Source: Massilia antarctica (GTDB taxonomy: Bacteria; Pseudomonadota; Gammaproteobacteria; Burkholderiales; Burkholderiaceae_D). Taken from it: a DNA stretch of 64,000 nucleotides. The notes under the pieces are model-generated. The model was given only the letters and a program-made list of their open reading frames with translations, did no database searches and was not told the origin of the DNA. The position numbers were made by a program, and so were the translations under genes. The number at the start of each line of letters is the position of its first letter. Position 1 is the stretch's first letter. Shown here one piece after another: positions 1 to 8,704 of this stretch. The DNA is taken from NCBI RefSeq assembly GCF_015689335.1, contig NZ_CP065053.1, forward strand, positions 1,488,001-1,552,000, written 5' to 3'.

Positions 1-316
1 GCATCTTGAAGCGCTGCCCGGTCGCATACTTGTAAAAGCGCAGCTCGCGCGGCAACCCGACAGCAGCGTGGCCGTCGAGCTCGGGCATGCCGGCCGCCGC
101 CAGGCGCTGCCACAGCAGGGCGATCCAGTCGGGCGCCTCGAACTGGGCGCGCTCGTTGTTGCGGATCGCCGGCATCGGTCGGGCGCCTTGCGCGGTGCGC
201 ACCGCCGCCGCCGCGAAGCCGCGCGCCTCAGCCAGCGCGATCAACTCGCCGCACTCGCGCGCATCGAGAAACCCATCGATGGAAAACACCGTCGGCGCGT
301 GGGGGACGACCCGCAT
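1..316 (-). CDS. 2OG-Fe(II) oxygenase, prolyl-4-hydroxylase-like (3' end cut by window edge)
   Basis: Only the first 105 codons are inside the window. The reading frame opens with ATG at 316, 10 bp after the stop of the upstream TPR lipoprotein gene, so the two are probably co-transcribed. The visible protein contains FSIDGFLDARECGELIALAE near residues 11-30 and LRFYKYATGQRF at about residues 92-103. This pattern matches the N-terminal half of prolyl-4-hydroxylase-like 2-oxoglutarate/Fe(II) dioxygenases. The iron-binding HxD...H residues would lie beyond base 1 and cannot be checked. The substrate is unknown. Confidence 0.7.
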   Translation of the reverse strand, partial: MRVVPHAPTVFSIDGFLDARECGELIALAEARGFAAAAVRTAQGARPMPAIRNNERAQFEAPDWIALLWQRLAAAGMPELDGHAAVGLPRELRFYKYATGQRFKM

Positions 317-326
317 GCGGTCCGGC

Positions 327-1601
327 TTATTTCTTCTTGCGCGCAGCGCGCGGCGCCGGGTGCGCGCACTTGTCGTCGAACACCGAGGCGTCGGCTAGAA
401 ACTCGCGCGCGTCCGCATCCTTGGGCATGGCCGTGCGCAAGTGCGCGGCGATGGTCTTCACTTCCGCGTCCAGCGCGGTGGCGCCGCCGCAGCCGGCAAC
501 CCGGCGCTTGAGGGTGGCGGCCAGCATGGCGGAGCGGCCGTGCTTGACCGTGTTGGGCATGGTGACGCGGCGGATGGCCAGGATGTCCTCGTAGCGCGCC
601 AGGGCCGCCGGGTTCTGGTCCTGATGCTCGTGCATGCTGCCGATATCGTTGATGATGGCGACCGTTTCCTCGGACTGCGCGCCGAAGGTTTGCACGGCCT
701 GCGGCAGCATGGCCTCGAACAATTCCTGGGCGCGCTTGTGGTTGCGCTCAGCGCTATAGCTCATCGCATGCGCGGCCCGCACTTCCAGGGTCACCGGGTC
801 GGCCATGCCGAGCGTGGCGCCGTACACCGCGATGGCGCGCTCGTACCATTCGCGCCCGGTCCGGTTGTCGTTCTCGCGCATGTAGCTACCGCCGATGTTC
901 ACATAACTCATGCCGACCTGGTAGCTGTTCTCGCCATGGATCTTGCGGCGCAGTTCCAGCGCCTCGGTCAACAGGCGGCGCTCGCCGGCCACGTCGCCCT
1001 TCAGGCCCAGCATGCGTCCGAGCGCGTCCGCCGCATCGGCTTCGAGCTGGAGGTTGGCGTTCTTGCGGGCCTGCGCCAGCACCTCGGCCATTTCGGCCTG
1101 GACGGTGCCGAATTCCTTCATCTGCATGCGCTGCTCGGCGCTGTCGAGCATGGCCTGGGCGGCCTGGTCCGACTCCTTGCCGTACCCGGCCCGGCAAGCT
1201 TGCACGGCGGCGGCATAGCCGACCCGCCCGGCCACCGGGTCGCCGCCGTCGCCGGCGCGCTGGGCATCGAGCCCGTACGCGTGGCACAGCACGGCGGAAG
1301 CGTCGTGCGTGCGGACTTTCTCGGCACGGGCGCTGGCGATGGCTTGTTGCAGGGCGGCCGTCGAGGCTGCGCTCTTGCCTTCGTTGTCCAGCGCCAGCGC
1401 ACTGCAATACAGGCGCTGCGGTCCGAATTCGAGCGCCTCGGCATCGGTACAGCAGTCGGCGCCGCTGCAACGCGGACCGGACTCGCCCGGTTCTTCGGTC
1501 AACTGCACTTCGGGAGGCCGCACGGGTGCGGTGGTACAGGCCGCCAAGCCAAGGGCGCACAGCAGGACGGACGCAAGCGGGAGTAAGCGAGGTGTGAGCA
1601 T
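327..1601 (-). CDS. TPR-repeat lipoprotein
   Basis: The 424-residue protein begins with a lipoprotein signal peptide; the lipobox LAAC places the acylated cysteine at residue 22, so the mature protein should be anchored in the outer or inner membrane and face the periplasm. From about residue 180 to 360 there are degenerate 34-residue helical repeats (for example GMSYVNIGGSYMRENDNRTG and AIINDIGSMHEHQDQNPAAL) typical of tetratricopeptide repeats, which mediate protein-protein contacts. A cysteine-rich stretch (CSGADCCTDAEAL) follows the signal. The C terminus is basic (ARKKK). A good -10 hexamer lies 33 bases upstream of the start. The oxygenase gene follows at 10 bp. No specific partner can be named. 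Confidence 0.75.
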   Translation of the reverse strand: MLTPRLLPLASVLLCALGLAACTTAPVRPPEVQLTEEPGESGPRCSGADCCTDAEALEFGPQRLYCSALALDNEGKSAASTAALQQAIASARAEKVRTHDASAVLCHAYGLDAQRAGDGGDPVAGRVGYAAAVQACRAGYGKESDQAAQAMLDSAEQRMQMKEFGTVQAEMAEVLAQARKNANLQLEADAADALGRMLGLKGDVAGERRLLTEALELRRKIHGENSYQVGMSYVNIGGSYMRENDNRTGREWYERAIAVYGATLGMADPVTLEVRAAHAMSYSAERNHKRAQELFEAMLPQAVQTFGAQSEETVAIINDIGSMHEHQDQNPAALARYEDILAIRRVTMPNTVKHGRSAMLAATLKRRVAGCGGATALDAEVKTIAAHLRTAMPKDADAREFLADASVFDDKCAHPAPRAARKKK

Positions 1602-1633
1602 AGAGGCAACGTTCGGAAAGAGGGACGTGCCTT

Positions 1634-1639
1634 ATTATA
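1634..1639 (-). promoter_or_regulatory. candidate -10 box for the TPR lipoprotein gene
   Basis: The minus strand reads TATAAT here, a perfect sigma-70 -10 hexamer, 33 bases upstream of the lipoprotein ATG. No good -35 hexamer is visible at 16-18 bp spacing, so this is a suggestion only. Confidence 0.35.
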
Positions 1640-1655
1640 GAGCATTGTCGCTATG

Positions 1656-2867
1656 CTAATTTTCAGGAAAGCCGAGCGTGGCGGGCGCCTGCTTCAGATG
1701 GCCGATCAGGCGCTCGACGTGGCGCACCTCGTCGACGCCCAAAAAACCGTGGCGCTGCCCACGGTTCGCGCTATTGGACACGATGTCCGATGCGGCTTCG
1801 AGCAGGAGGTCGCCGCTGTCGTCGCGCCCGCCCATGCAGTCGGCATGCACCAGGCCGGCCGGTGCGTAGGTACGCGTGATCAACGGACCGCTGGCATCGA
1901 TCGTCAGGGCGCGCCCGGTGGTGATGGCATGCACCACACTGAGCGCATTGTTGCGCATCTTGAACGGCTGATACAGGCGGTAAACACCAAGCCACAGAAA
2001 CGACAACGGCACGACTATCGCGAACGGGAAGATTTCTCCTTGCCGATGGGTTCGCCACATTGCAGGGACCAGAAAAACGGTGAGTAGCAGGCTAACGAGC
2101 GTCCACGGGATAAAAAAGGACTGCTCCGCGAAACCTCTTTTCAGATAACTAGCGGGGATCGGCTGCGCGGCCCAGACCAGCCGTTCGCCGGGCGCCATTT
2201 CCGCGCGCAGCGCCTGGCGCAGCTTGTCCGGCAAGGGCCCGATATCGGGCGTGATCAGGCACTGCTGGAAGCTGGCATGCGGCGTGTTGGGCGCCAGCGG
2301 CAGCGTCTTCGCCAGCGCCGCGATCAGTCCATGCACGCGCCGGACCCGGGCAATGGCGAGCATGCCGTGGCGCTTCGTCGTATAGCCTTCATCGCCGTCG
2401 TGGACGTATTCCGTCTCCAGTATCAGGTCGCCCCAGCCGCCGGCGTGCTCGCTGCGTTCGATTTGCTGCAACTGTGCTGGTACATACGAGCTGATCGTTT
2501 CGGGATCGCCGCCGCCCAACAGGATGACGCGCTCGCTGGTGATGGCGTACACCACGAAGCGTGCTTCTTCCTCGAGCCTGGATGGCGAGCGCAATCCAAG
2601 TACGCCGCCCAGCAGGAACGGCACGCCGATCAGCGGCAGGAAATCGAAGTCGAGGCCGTACAGGATGAGCGTACGGGCGATGCTGCCGACAATCCACAGC
2701 AGCCCGCATGCCGCCATCGCTGCAAAAGCGACACGGGACTCGTATGCATCCCGTTTCATATAGTGCTCGGCGATCGGCTGGCCGACCCAGACCAGGCGCT
2801 CGCCCGGTGTCAAGGCCGCCTGGAGGCGGTTCTGCAGATATTTGGGAAGTACCGCGATGTCGGTCAA
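1656..2867 (-). CDS. internally duplicated membrane protein, PH-like
   Basis: About 403 residues made of two homologous halves. Each half begins with a PGERLVW(V/A)(G/A)QPI motif, followed by two hydrophobic segments and a soluble beta-rich part containing an AIT(S/T) stretch, a pattern resembling bacterial PH-like membrane proteins. I place the start at TTG 2867, preceded by GGAG at 5 bp; this also aligns the N terminus with the second repeat (LTDIAVLPKYL versus ITPDIGPLPDKL). An in-frame ATG at 2969 opens a longer frame, but its first codons are the terminator hairpin of the upstream peptidase gene, so it is unlikely to be used. An internal ATG near 2909 is the alternative. The function is unknown; the duplication is clear from the sequence. 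Confidence 0.65.
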   Translation of the reverse strand: MTDIAVLPKYLQNRLQAALTPGERLVWVGQPIAEHYMKRDAYESRVAFAAMAACGLLWIVGSIARTLILYGLDFDFLPLIGVPFLLGGVLGLRSPSRLEEEARFVVYAITSERVILLGGGDPETISSYVPAQLQQIERSEHAGGWGDLILETEYVHDGDEGYTTKRHGMLAIARVRRVHGLIAALAKTLPLAPNTPHASFQQCLITPDIGPLPDKLRQALRAEMAPGERLVWAAQPIPASYLKRGFAEQSFFIPWTLVSLLLTVFLVPAMWRTHRQGEIFPFAIVVPLSFLWLGVYRLYQPFKMRNNALSVVHAITTGRALTIDASGPLITRTYAPAGLVHADCMGGRDDSGDLLLEAASDIVSNSANRGQRHGFLGVDEVRHVERLIGHLKQAPATLGFPEN

Positions 2868-2940
2868 TATGGCTCCATGGAGGAAATTGGCGCCACCATT
2901 ATCGCGCATCGCCGGGCGGGCCGGCGAAGTGCTCACGACG

Positions 2941-2970
2941 AAAAAAATGCCGTCCTGTGCGAACGGCATT
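2941..2970 (-). terminator. rho-independent terminator after the first M3 peptidase gene
   Basis: Read on the minus strand, an 8-bp perfect stem (AATGCCGT / ACGGCATT, arms at 2963-2970 and 2946-2953) is followed directly by a run of seven T. It lies 20 bp past the stop of the M3 peptidase gene. Confidence 0.85.
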
Positions 2971-2990
2971 CTTGAGAAGTTCAGGCAAGC

Positions 2991-5120
2991 TTACTTGGCA
3001 GTGAGCCCGCGCCGTTCCAGCAGCGGTTCGATGGTCGCATCGCGGCCGCGGAAGTTGCGGTACATTTGCATGGCATCGATGGTGCCGCCTTTCGACAGCA
3101 AGGTCTTGCGGAAATGGTCGCCATTTTTGCGCGACAAGCCGCCGTTTTCCTTGAACCAGTCGACCGTATCGGCGTCCAGCTTTTCACTCCACAGGTAACC
3201 GTAGTAGCCGGCCGAATAACTGCCCGAGAACACGTGCGAGAAGTAGGTCGAGCGATAGCGTGGCGGCACCGGCGCGAAGTCGACGCCGGCGTCCTTCAGC
3301 GCGGCCGCTTCGAACGCCAGCACGTCGGTCGGGATGTGGGCGGCGTCCAGCTGGTGCCAGCGCTGATCGAGAATCGACGAAGCCAGGTTCTCGGTGGTGC
3401 GGTAGCCTTCGTTGAACTGCTTCGATCCGATCACCTTGTCGAGCAATTCCTTGGGCATCGGCTCGCCGGTCTTGTAGTGCCTGGCGTAGTTGGCGAGCAC
3501 GTCAGGCCAGAGCGACCACATTTCATTGACCTGCGAAGGGAATTCCACATAGTCGCGCGGCACGGCGGTGCCGGCAAAACGCGGATAGGTCACGTCCGAA
3601 AACATGCCGTGCAGGGCATGGCCGAATTCGTGGAACAGGGTGCGCAGTTCGTCGTAGGTCAGCAGGGTCGGTTCGCCCGCGGCCGGCTTGGGAATGTTCA
3701 GGTGATTGCCGATGACCGGGTGCGTGCCCAGCAGGCGCGATTGCGCCACGTAGGCATTGGCCCAGGCGCCGCCGCGCTTGTTCGGGCGCGCGTACAGATC
3801 GGCCACGAAGATCGCCAGCGGCTTGCCGTCGGCATCGATGACGTCGAACACGCGCATGTCAGGGTCGTACACCGGCAAGTCCTTGCGTTCCTTGAAGGTG
3901 ATGCCGTACAACTGGCCGGCGGCGTAGAACACGCCCTTGGTGAGCACGTTGTTCAGCTCGAAATACGGACGCAGCGCGCTCTGGTCGAACTGGAAGCGCT
4001 CGGCGCGCACCTTGTCGCTGTAGAAGGCCCAGTCGTGGGCGGCGAGCTGGAAGCCGCCATGGCCGGCGTCGATGACGGTCTGGATATCGGCCGCTTCCTT
4101 GCGCGCGTTGGCCACCGCCGGCTTGACCAGGCCGGCCAGCAGCGTGTTGACGGTGCCGGTATCTTTCGCGGTCTGGTCGTCGAGCGAGTAGGCGGCATGG
4201 TTCGGATAGCCGAGCAGGGCGGCGCGCTCGGCACGCAGCCGGGCGATGCGCAGCACCACGCCGGTGTTGTCGAATTTGCCGCCGCGGCTGCCGCGCCCCA
4301 TCGACAATTCCTGCAGGCGCTGGCGCACGGCGCGCTTGGTCAGCACCGCCATGGCGGCCTGGCCCGTGGTGTTGGTCACCGCGAGCATGAACTTGCCTTC
4401 GAGGCCGTTCTTGCTCGCGTTCGCGGCCGCCGCATCGATGGCCGCTTCCGTCATGCCGTCCAGTTCCGCGCGGCTGTCAACCACCAGCGCGGCCGCCTTG
4501 GCCTCGCCCTGCACGTTCTGGCTGAAGGTCGCTTGCAAGCCCGCCAATTCGGCGTTATAGGCCTTCAGCTTGCTCTTGTCGGCCCCGTTCAAGCGGGCGC
4601 CGGCGCGGATGAAATCCTTGTGATAGCGCTCCAGCAGGAAGGCCGATTCGGCATCGAGCCCGAGTTTGTCGCGCCGTAGGTACAAGGATTCGATACGCTC
4701 GAACAATTTCTGGTTCAGGCTGATCGCGTCGCGGTGCGCCGCCCTCTTGGGCGCCAGGGTCAGTTCGAGGGCCTTGATGGCGTCGTTGCTGTTGCCGGCC
4801 CCTAGAATGGAAAAGGCGCCGCTGACACGGTCGAGCAGCTTGCCGGAGCGTTCCATGGCGACGACGGTGTTCTCGAACGTGGCCGGCTTGCGGTTGTTGG
4901 CGATGGTGTTGACCTCGGCGGCCTCGCTGCGCATGCCTTCGGCAAAGGCCGGGGCGAAGTGCTCGATCCTGATCTTGTCGAAGACCGGGTAGTTGAATGG
5001 CAAGGTGCTCGCTTTGGCGAACGGGTTGGACCCTGGCAGCGCGGCGCGGGCCGGCGCGGTCCAGGCGAAGCTGGTCACGGCCAGGCTGGCCGCGATGATC
5101 ATCAGTGGGGGACGGGTCAT
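2991..5120 (-). CDS. M3 family metallopeptidase (Dcp/oligopeptidase A type), exported, copy 1
   Basis: A 709-residue zinc peptidase. The HEFGHALHG motif at residues 497-505 is the HExxH zinc site of family M3; the following GTAVPRDYVEFPSQVNEMW segment carries the third ligand region. An N-terminal signal peptide (MTRPPLMIIAASLAVTSFAW, cleavage near ARA) predicts export to the periplasm, as for dipeptidyl carboxypeptidase-like members that degrade short peptides. The start ATG at 5120 is chosen because the signal peptide begins there and matches the downstream paralogue (MTRPHM); a longer upstream frame has no family similarity. It lies 131 bp downstream of a second copy on the same strand and ends in a strong terminator. 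Confidence 0.92.
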   Translation of the reverse strand: MTRPPLMIIAASLAVTSFAWTAPARAALPGSNPFAKASTLPFNYPVFDKIRIEHFAPAFAEGMRSEAAEVNTIANNRKPATFENTVVAMERSGKLLDRVSGAFSILGAGNSNDAIKALELTLAPKRAAHRDAISLNQKLFERIESLYLRRDKLGLDAESAFLLERYHKDFIRAGARLNGADKSKLKAYNAELAGLQATFSQNVQGEAKAAALVVDSRAELDGMTEAAIDAAAANASKNGLEGKFMLAVTNTTGQAAMAVLTKRAVRQRLQELSMGRGSRGGKFDNTGVVLRIARLRAERAALLGYPNHAAYSLDDQTAKDTGTVNTLLAGLVKPAVANARKEAADIQTVIDAGHGGFQLAAHDWAFYSDKVRAERFQFDQSALRPYFELNNVLTKGVFYAAGQLYGITFKERKDLPVYDPDMRVFDVIDADGKPLAIFVADLYARPNKRGGAWANAYVAQSRLLGTHPVIGNHLNIPKPAAGEPTLLTYDELRTLFHEFGHALHGMFSDVTYPRFAGTAVPRDYVEFPSQVNEMWSLWPDVLANYARHYKTGEPMPKELLDKVIGSKQFNEGYRTTENLASSILDQRWHQLDAAHIPTDVLAFEAAALKDAGVDFAPVPPRYRSTYFSHVFSGSYSAGYYGYLWSEKLDADTVDWFKENGGLSRKNGDHFRKTLLSKGGTIDAMQMYRNFRGRDATIEPLLERRGLTAK

Positions 5121-5172
5121 GGTGGTGTGCGAATCGGGGGAACGGAGGGAGAAGCGGAGGATGCCGCGCCAT

Positions 5173-5207
5173 CGTTCCCCCGACGCCAGGGCGGCGCCGG
5201 GGGAACG
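5173..5207. repeat. hairpin between the two M3 peptidase genes
   Basis: An inverted repeat with 9-bp outer arms (CGTTCCCCC at 5173-5181, GGGGGAACG at 5199-5207) and a GC-rich interior. It has no T tract, so it may be a degenerate REP-like hairpin or an mRNA-stabilising stem rather than a terminator. Confidence 0.55.
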
Positions 5208-5251
5208 ACGGTGGGCAGTGGCGGCGCCAGCCTGGCCGGTGCCGCCTGGTC

Positions 5252-7387
5252 TTAGTGGACGGTCAGGCCGCGGCGGTTCAGCAGCGGTTCGATCTTCGGA
5301 TCGCGGCCGCGGAAATTGCGGAACAGGTCGAGCGCGTCGACCGTGCCGCCGCGCGAGAGCAGGGTGTTGCGGAAATGGTCGCCATTCTTGCGCAGCAAGC
5401 CACCGTTTTCCTTGAACCATTCGACCGTATCGGCGTCCAGCTTCTCGCTCCACAGGTAGGAATAGTAACCGGCCGAATAACCGCCCGAGAAACTATGCGA
5501 GAAGTAGGTGGTGCGGTAGCGCGGCGGCACCGGCGCGAAGTCGACGCCGGCTTCCTTGAGCGCGTTCGCTTCGAAGCCGAGCACGTCGGTCGGCACCTGG
5601 GCCGCGCTCAACTGGTGCCAGCGCTGGTCCACCAGGGAGGCCGCCAGGTATTCGGTGGTCAGGAAACCCTGGTTGAATTTCTTCGCTTCGATGAACTTGC
5701 CCAGCAATTCCTTGGGCATCGCTTCGCCGGTCTTGTAGTGCTTGGCGTAGTTGGCCAGCACTTCCGGATCGATCATCCACATCTCATTGACTTGCGAAGG
5801 ATACTCGACGAAGTCGCTCGGCACGCTGGTGCCCGAGAAACGCGGATACTTCACGTTCGAGAACATGCCATGCAGCGCGTGGCCGAATTCGTGGAAGGCG
5901 GTCTTGACTTCATCGACCGTCAGCAAGGTCGGCTCGCCGGCCGGCGGCTTGGGAATATTGAGGTGGTTGGCGATCACCGGATGCGTGTCCATCAAGCCCG
6001 ACTGCGACACATAGGCATTCATCCACGCGCCGCCCTGCTTATTGCTGCGCGCGTACATGTCGGCCAGGAAGATGGCCAGCTGCTTGCCGTCGGCATCGAA
6101 CACGTCGAACACACGCACGTCCGGGTTATACACCGGCAAATCCTTGCGTTCCTTGAAGGTCAGGCCGTACAGCTTGCCGGCGGCGAAGAACACGCCGTTG
6201 ACCAGGACGTTGTCGAGCTCGAAATACGGCTTGAGCTGTTTCTCGTCGAAATTGAAGCGCTCGGCCCGCACCTTGTCGCTGTACATGGCCCAGTCGGCGG
6301 CGCCGACCTTGAAACCGCCCTTTTCGGCGTCGATGACTTTCTGGATATCGTCCGCTTCCTTGCGCGCATTGGTCACGGCGGGCTTGGCCAGTTCGGCCAG
6401 CAGGGTGTTGACCACGCCGGTCGTCTTGGCGGTCTGGTCTTCCAGCGAGTAGTCGGCGTAGGTCGGGTAGCCGAGCAGGGCCGCGCGTTCGGCGCGCAGG
6501 CGGGCCAGCTTGACCACCACGTCGCGGTTATCGAATTTGCCGCCGTGGCTGCCACGCGCCAGCGACGCCGCCATCAGGCGCTCGCGCACCGCGCGGTTGG
6601 TCAGCTGTGCCAGCGGCGGCTGGCCGCTGGTGTTGACCAGGGCGACCAGGAACTTGCCTTTCAGCTTGCGCTTCTTGGCCGCATCGGCGGCCGCGCTGAT
6701 TTGCGCATCGCTCATGCCGTCCAGTTCCGCGCGGGTATTGACCACCAGCGCAGAGGCGTTGATTTCCGCCAGTACGTTCTGGGTGAACTTGGTCTGCAGG
6801 CTGGCGATCTGGCCGTTGAATTTTTTCAGCTTGTCCTTGTCGGCCGTCGACAACTGGGCGCCGGCGCGCACGAAATCCTTGTGATAGCGTTCCAGCAGGT
6901 AGGCCGATTCCGCATCGAGGCCGAGCTCGGCGCGCTTGTCGTAGAGCGCCTTGACCCGCTGGTACAGCTTGGCGTTGAGGAAGATCGCATCGTTATGCGC
7001 GGCCATTTTCGGCGACATGGCGCTGTCGATGGCATCCAGGGCCGGATTGGTGTTGGCGCCCTGCAGGGCCGAGAAGGTGGTCGCCACGCGGGTCAGCAAC
7101 TGGCCCGAACGCTCCATCGCCACCACGGTGTTCTCGAAGCTGGGCGCCTCGGCATTGTTGGCGATGGCATCGATCTCGCCCAACTGCGCGCGCATGCCGG
7201 CCTCGTAGGCGGGCCGGAAATGACTGTCCTTGATCTTGTCGAAGGCCGGGTACTGGAACGGCAAGGTGCTGGGCTGGGCAAACGGATTCGATGCGGCCAG
7301 TGCGCCGGCGGGGGTGGCCGGGGCGGCAAAGGCGGTGGTGGCCAGCGCCAGGCTGGCGGCGACGATAAGCATGTGGGGACGGGTCAT
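5252..7387 (-). CDS. M3 family metallopeptidase, exported, copy 2
   Basis: 711 residues, a paralogue of the gene that follows it; the two align along their whole length with long identical stretches (for example RAERAALLGYP and FGHALHGMFS). The zinc motif HEFGHALHG begins at residue 499. The signal peptide (MTRPHMLIVAASLALATTAF, then AAPA) predicts periplasmic export. ATG 7387 is preferred to the GTG at 7399 because it matches the paralogue. The stop at 5252 is 131 bp before the start of copy 1, so both may share a transcript, terminated only after copy 1. Tandem duplication with divergence suggests different peptide specificity; this is inference. Confidence 0.92.
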   Translation of the reverse strand: MTRPHMLIVAASLALATTAFAAPATPAGALAASNPFAQPSTLPFQYPAFDKIKDSHFRPAYEAGMRAQLGEIDAIANNAEAPSFENTVVAMERSGQLLTRVATTFSALQGANTNPALDAIDSAMSPKMAAHNDAIFLNAKLYQRVKALYDKRAELGLDAESAYLLERYHKDFVRAGAQLSTADKDKLKKFNGQIASLQTKFTQNVLAEINASALVVNTRAELDGMSDAQISAAADAAKKRKLKGKFLVALVNTSGQPPLAQLTNRAVRERLMAASLARGSHGGKFDNRDVVVKLARLRAERAALLGYPTYADYSLEDQTAKTTGVVNTLLAELAKPAVTNARKEADDIQKVIDAEKGGFKVGAADWAMYSDKVRAERFNFDEKQLKPYFELDNVLVNGVFFAAGKLYGLTFKERKDLPVYNPDVRVFDVFDADGKQLAIFLADMYARSNKQGGAWMNAYVSQSGLMDTHPVIANHLNIPKPPAGEPTLLTVDEVKTAFHEFGHALHGMFSNVKYPRFSGTSVPSDFVEYPSQVNEMWMIDPEVLANYAKHYKTGEAMPKELLGKFIEAKKFNQGFLTTEYLAASLVDQRWHQLSAAQVPTDVLGFEANALKEAGVDFAPVPPRYRTTYFSHSFSGGYSAGYYSYLWSEKLDADTVEWFKENGGLLRKNGDHFRNTLLSRGGTVDALDLFRNFRGRDPKIEPLLNRRGLTVH

Positions 7388-7532
7388 GGCATCTTTCACG
7401 AGCGCTAATGGAAGCTGCCGACGGGTAGCCGGCAGCGCATGAGCGCACGATCATAGCAGCATGGTCACACGCCTGTCATCCGTGATGATGTATGCATATG
7501 CCGGTATGGGCGGAAGGACCGGCGCGCCAAGC

Positions 7533-7736
7533 CTAGTAGTGCGGCGGGCGGTCGTTGACCGGGTTCGGTCCCGACTGGGCATTGTTGCGGATGTGTTCGG
7601 CCAGCTTGGCGACCATCGCTTCGAGCTGGTCGATGCGGCGGCCCTGCTGGTACACCATCTGGTTCAGGGATTCGACCAGGTCTTCCTGGTGCGCGAGCTT
7701 GATCTCGATATCGACAAAACGGTCTTCCTGGCTCAC
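7533..7736 (-). CDS. slyX: SlyX family protein
   Basis: A 67-residue protein with the SlyX pattern: an almost uninterrupted amphipathic helix (IEIKLAHQEDLVESLNQMVY) predicted to form a coiled coil, then a C-terminal tail ending in NDRPPHY, which is characteristic of the family. The start codon is GTG at 7736. The molecular role of SlyX is poorly defined. It stands alone, with 133-145 bp to the M3 peptidase gene and 42 bp to the DUF4214 gene upstream. Confidence 0.85.
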   Translation of the reverse strand: MSQEDRFVDIEIKLAHQEDLVESLNQMVYQQGRRIDQLEAMVAKLAEHIRNNAQSGPNPVNDRPPHY

Positions 7737-7778
7737 GGCGGCGTCCTTGGGGGCAAAGCCGCCATTATGCCAGTGCGC

Positions 7779-8645
7779 TCAGGCCGGTCCGTGTTCCCAG
7801 GCCGGCGCCACGCCTACCAGCAGCAGCGGCGGCGCCTCGTGCGCCGCGGGAGCGTCCGAGCCCGTTTGAACGTCGCCGGCCATGAGCGCGAGCATGGCCT
7901 TGATCACCGCGTGAAACGCCTCGACATCGCTGCCGGCGGTCACCGTGGCCAGCATGGTGCGCACCATCGAGGCGGCCAGGGTACTGCCGTAGCCGGCGAT
8001 TTCGGACGGGCGGTCGATCGCCAGGGTGAAGTCGGACGCCACCGCCAGGGTATTGCCGATGCGCTGGGCGTCGAGCAAGCCCTGGGGCGTGCTGTTTTGC
8101 AGTGCGCCGGCCATGATCGACATGGCGGCATTGGCGCGCGAGAGCGCGCCGCTGTCGATGGCCTCGCTCCAGAACGCCAGTCCGGCATCGTCCGGGCTGC
8201 GCCCGAGCACGTTCTTGTACACGGCGCTCACAAAGTCGATGATGCCGTCGGGATACAGCTTATCCGATTCGGCGCTGGTGCTGAAACTGTCGATCAATTT
8301 GTGCAAGCCGGGATTGGTGGCGTAGGCGGCGCTGATGCCGACGATGTCGTGCGGCGCGCCCAGTTTGGCCAGCTGGTCCTGGAAGCTCTGCATGCCGGCA
8401 TAGTCGGCGGCGCGGCCGAAATAAGCCACGTACAGCGCTTGCACGGCCGCATCGTATTCGACGTTGACGGTGCTGTCGCTGAATGTGAAACGCTCGACAT
8501 TGGCCAACAGCTGCAAGCCGCCGCTGGCGCCGTTCTTGGGCAGCACGGCGTACCCGCCGGCGCCATTGGTGATGTTGTAGTCGGCCCGCAAGCCGGCGAA
8601 GCCGAACGTGTCGACCCCGGAGCCGCCGTTAATTTGCATTTGCAT
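7779..8645 (-). CDS. DUF4214 domain protein without protease domain
   Basis: 288 residues. A short RTX-like start (INGGSGVDTFGFAGLRADYN) leads into a DUF4214 region with the two signature repeats LYVAYFGRAADYAGM and VYKNVLGRSPDDAGLAFW. It is homologous to the C-terminal parts of the three proteases upstream but lacks their M10 catalytic domain. Start ATG 8645 is preceded by AAGGGA at 6 bp; the longer frame upstream is not supported. The C terminus (LLLVGVAPAWEHGPA) resembles the tails of the three proteases and may act as a type I secretion signal (inference). It may be a truncated duplicate or a separate secreted non-enzymatic protein. Confidence 0.8.
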   Translation of the reverse strand: MQMQINGGSGVDTFGFAGLRADYNITNGAGGYAVLPKNGASGGLQLLANVERFTFSDSTVNVEYDAAVQALYVAYFGRAADYAGMQSFQDQLAKLGAPHDIVGISAAYATNPGLHKLIDSFSTSAESDKLYPDGIIDFVSAVYKNVLGRSPDDAGLAFWSEAIDSGALSRANAAMSIMAGALQNSTPQGLLDAQRIGNTLAVASDFTLAIDRPSEIAGYGSTLAASMVRTMLATVTAGSDVEAFHAVIKAMLALMAGDVQTGSDAPAAHEAPPLLLVGVAPAWEHGPA

Positions 8646-8704
8646 GGAAAGTCCCTTCGATCCGAACACGACGGCGCCACCACCACGGCCGGCGCCCGCG
8701 CTCA

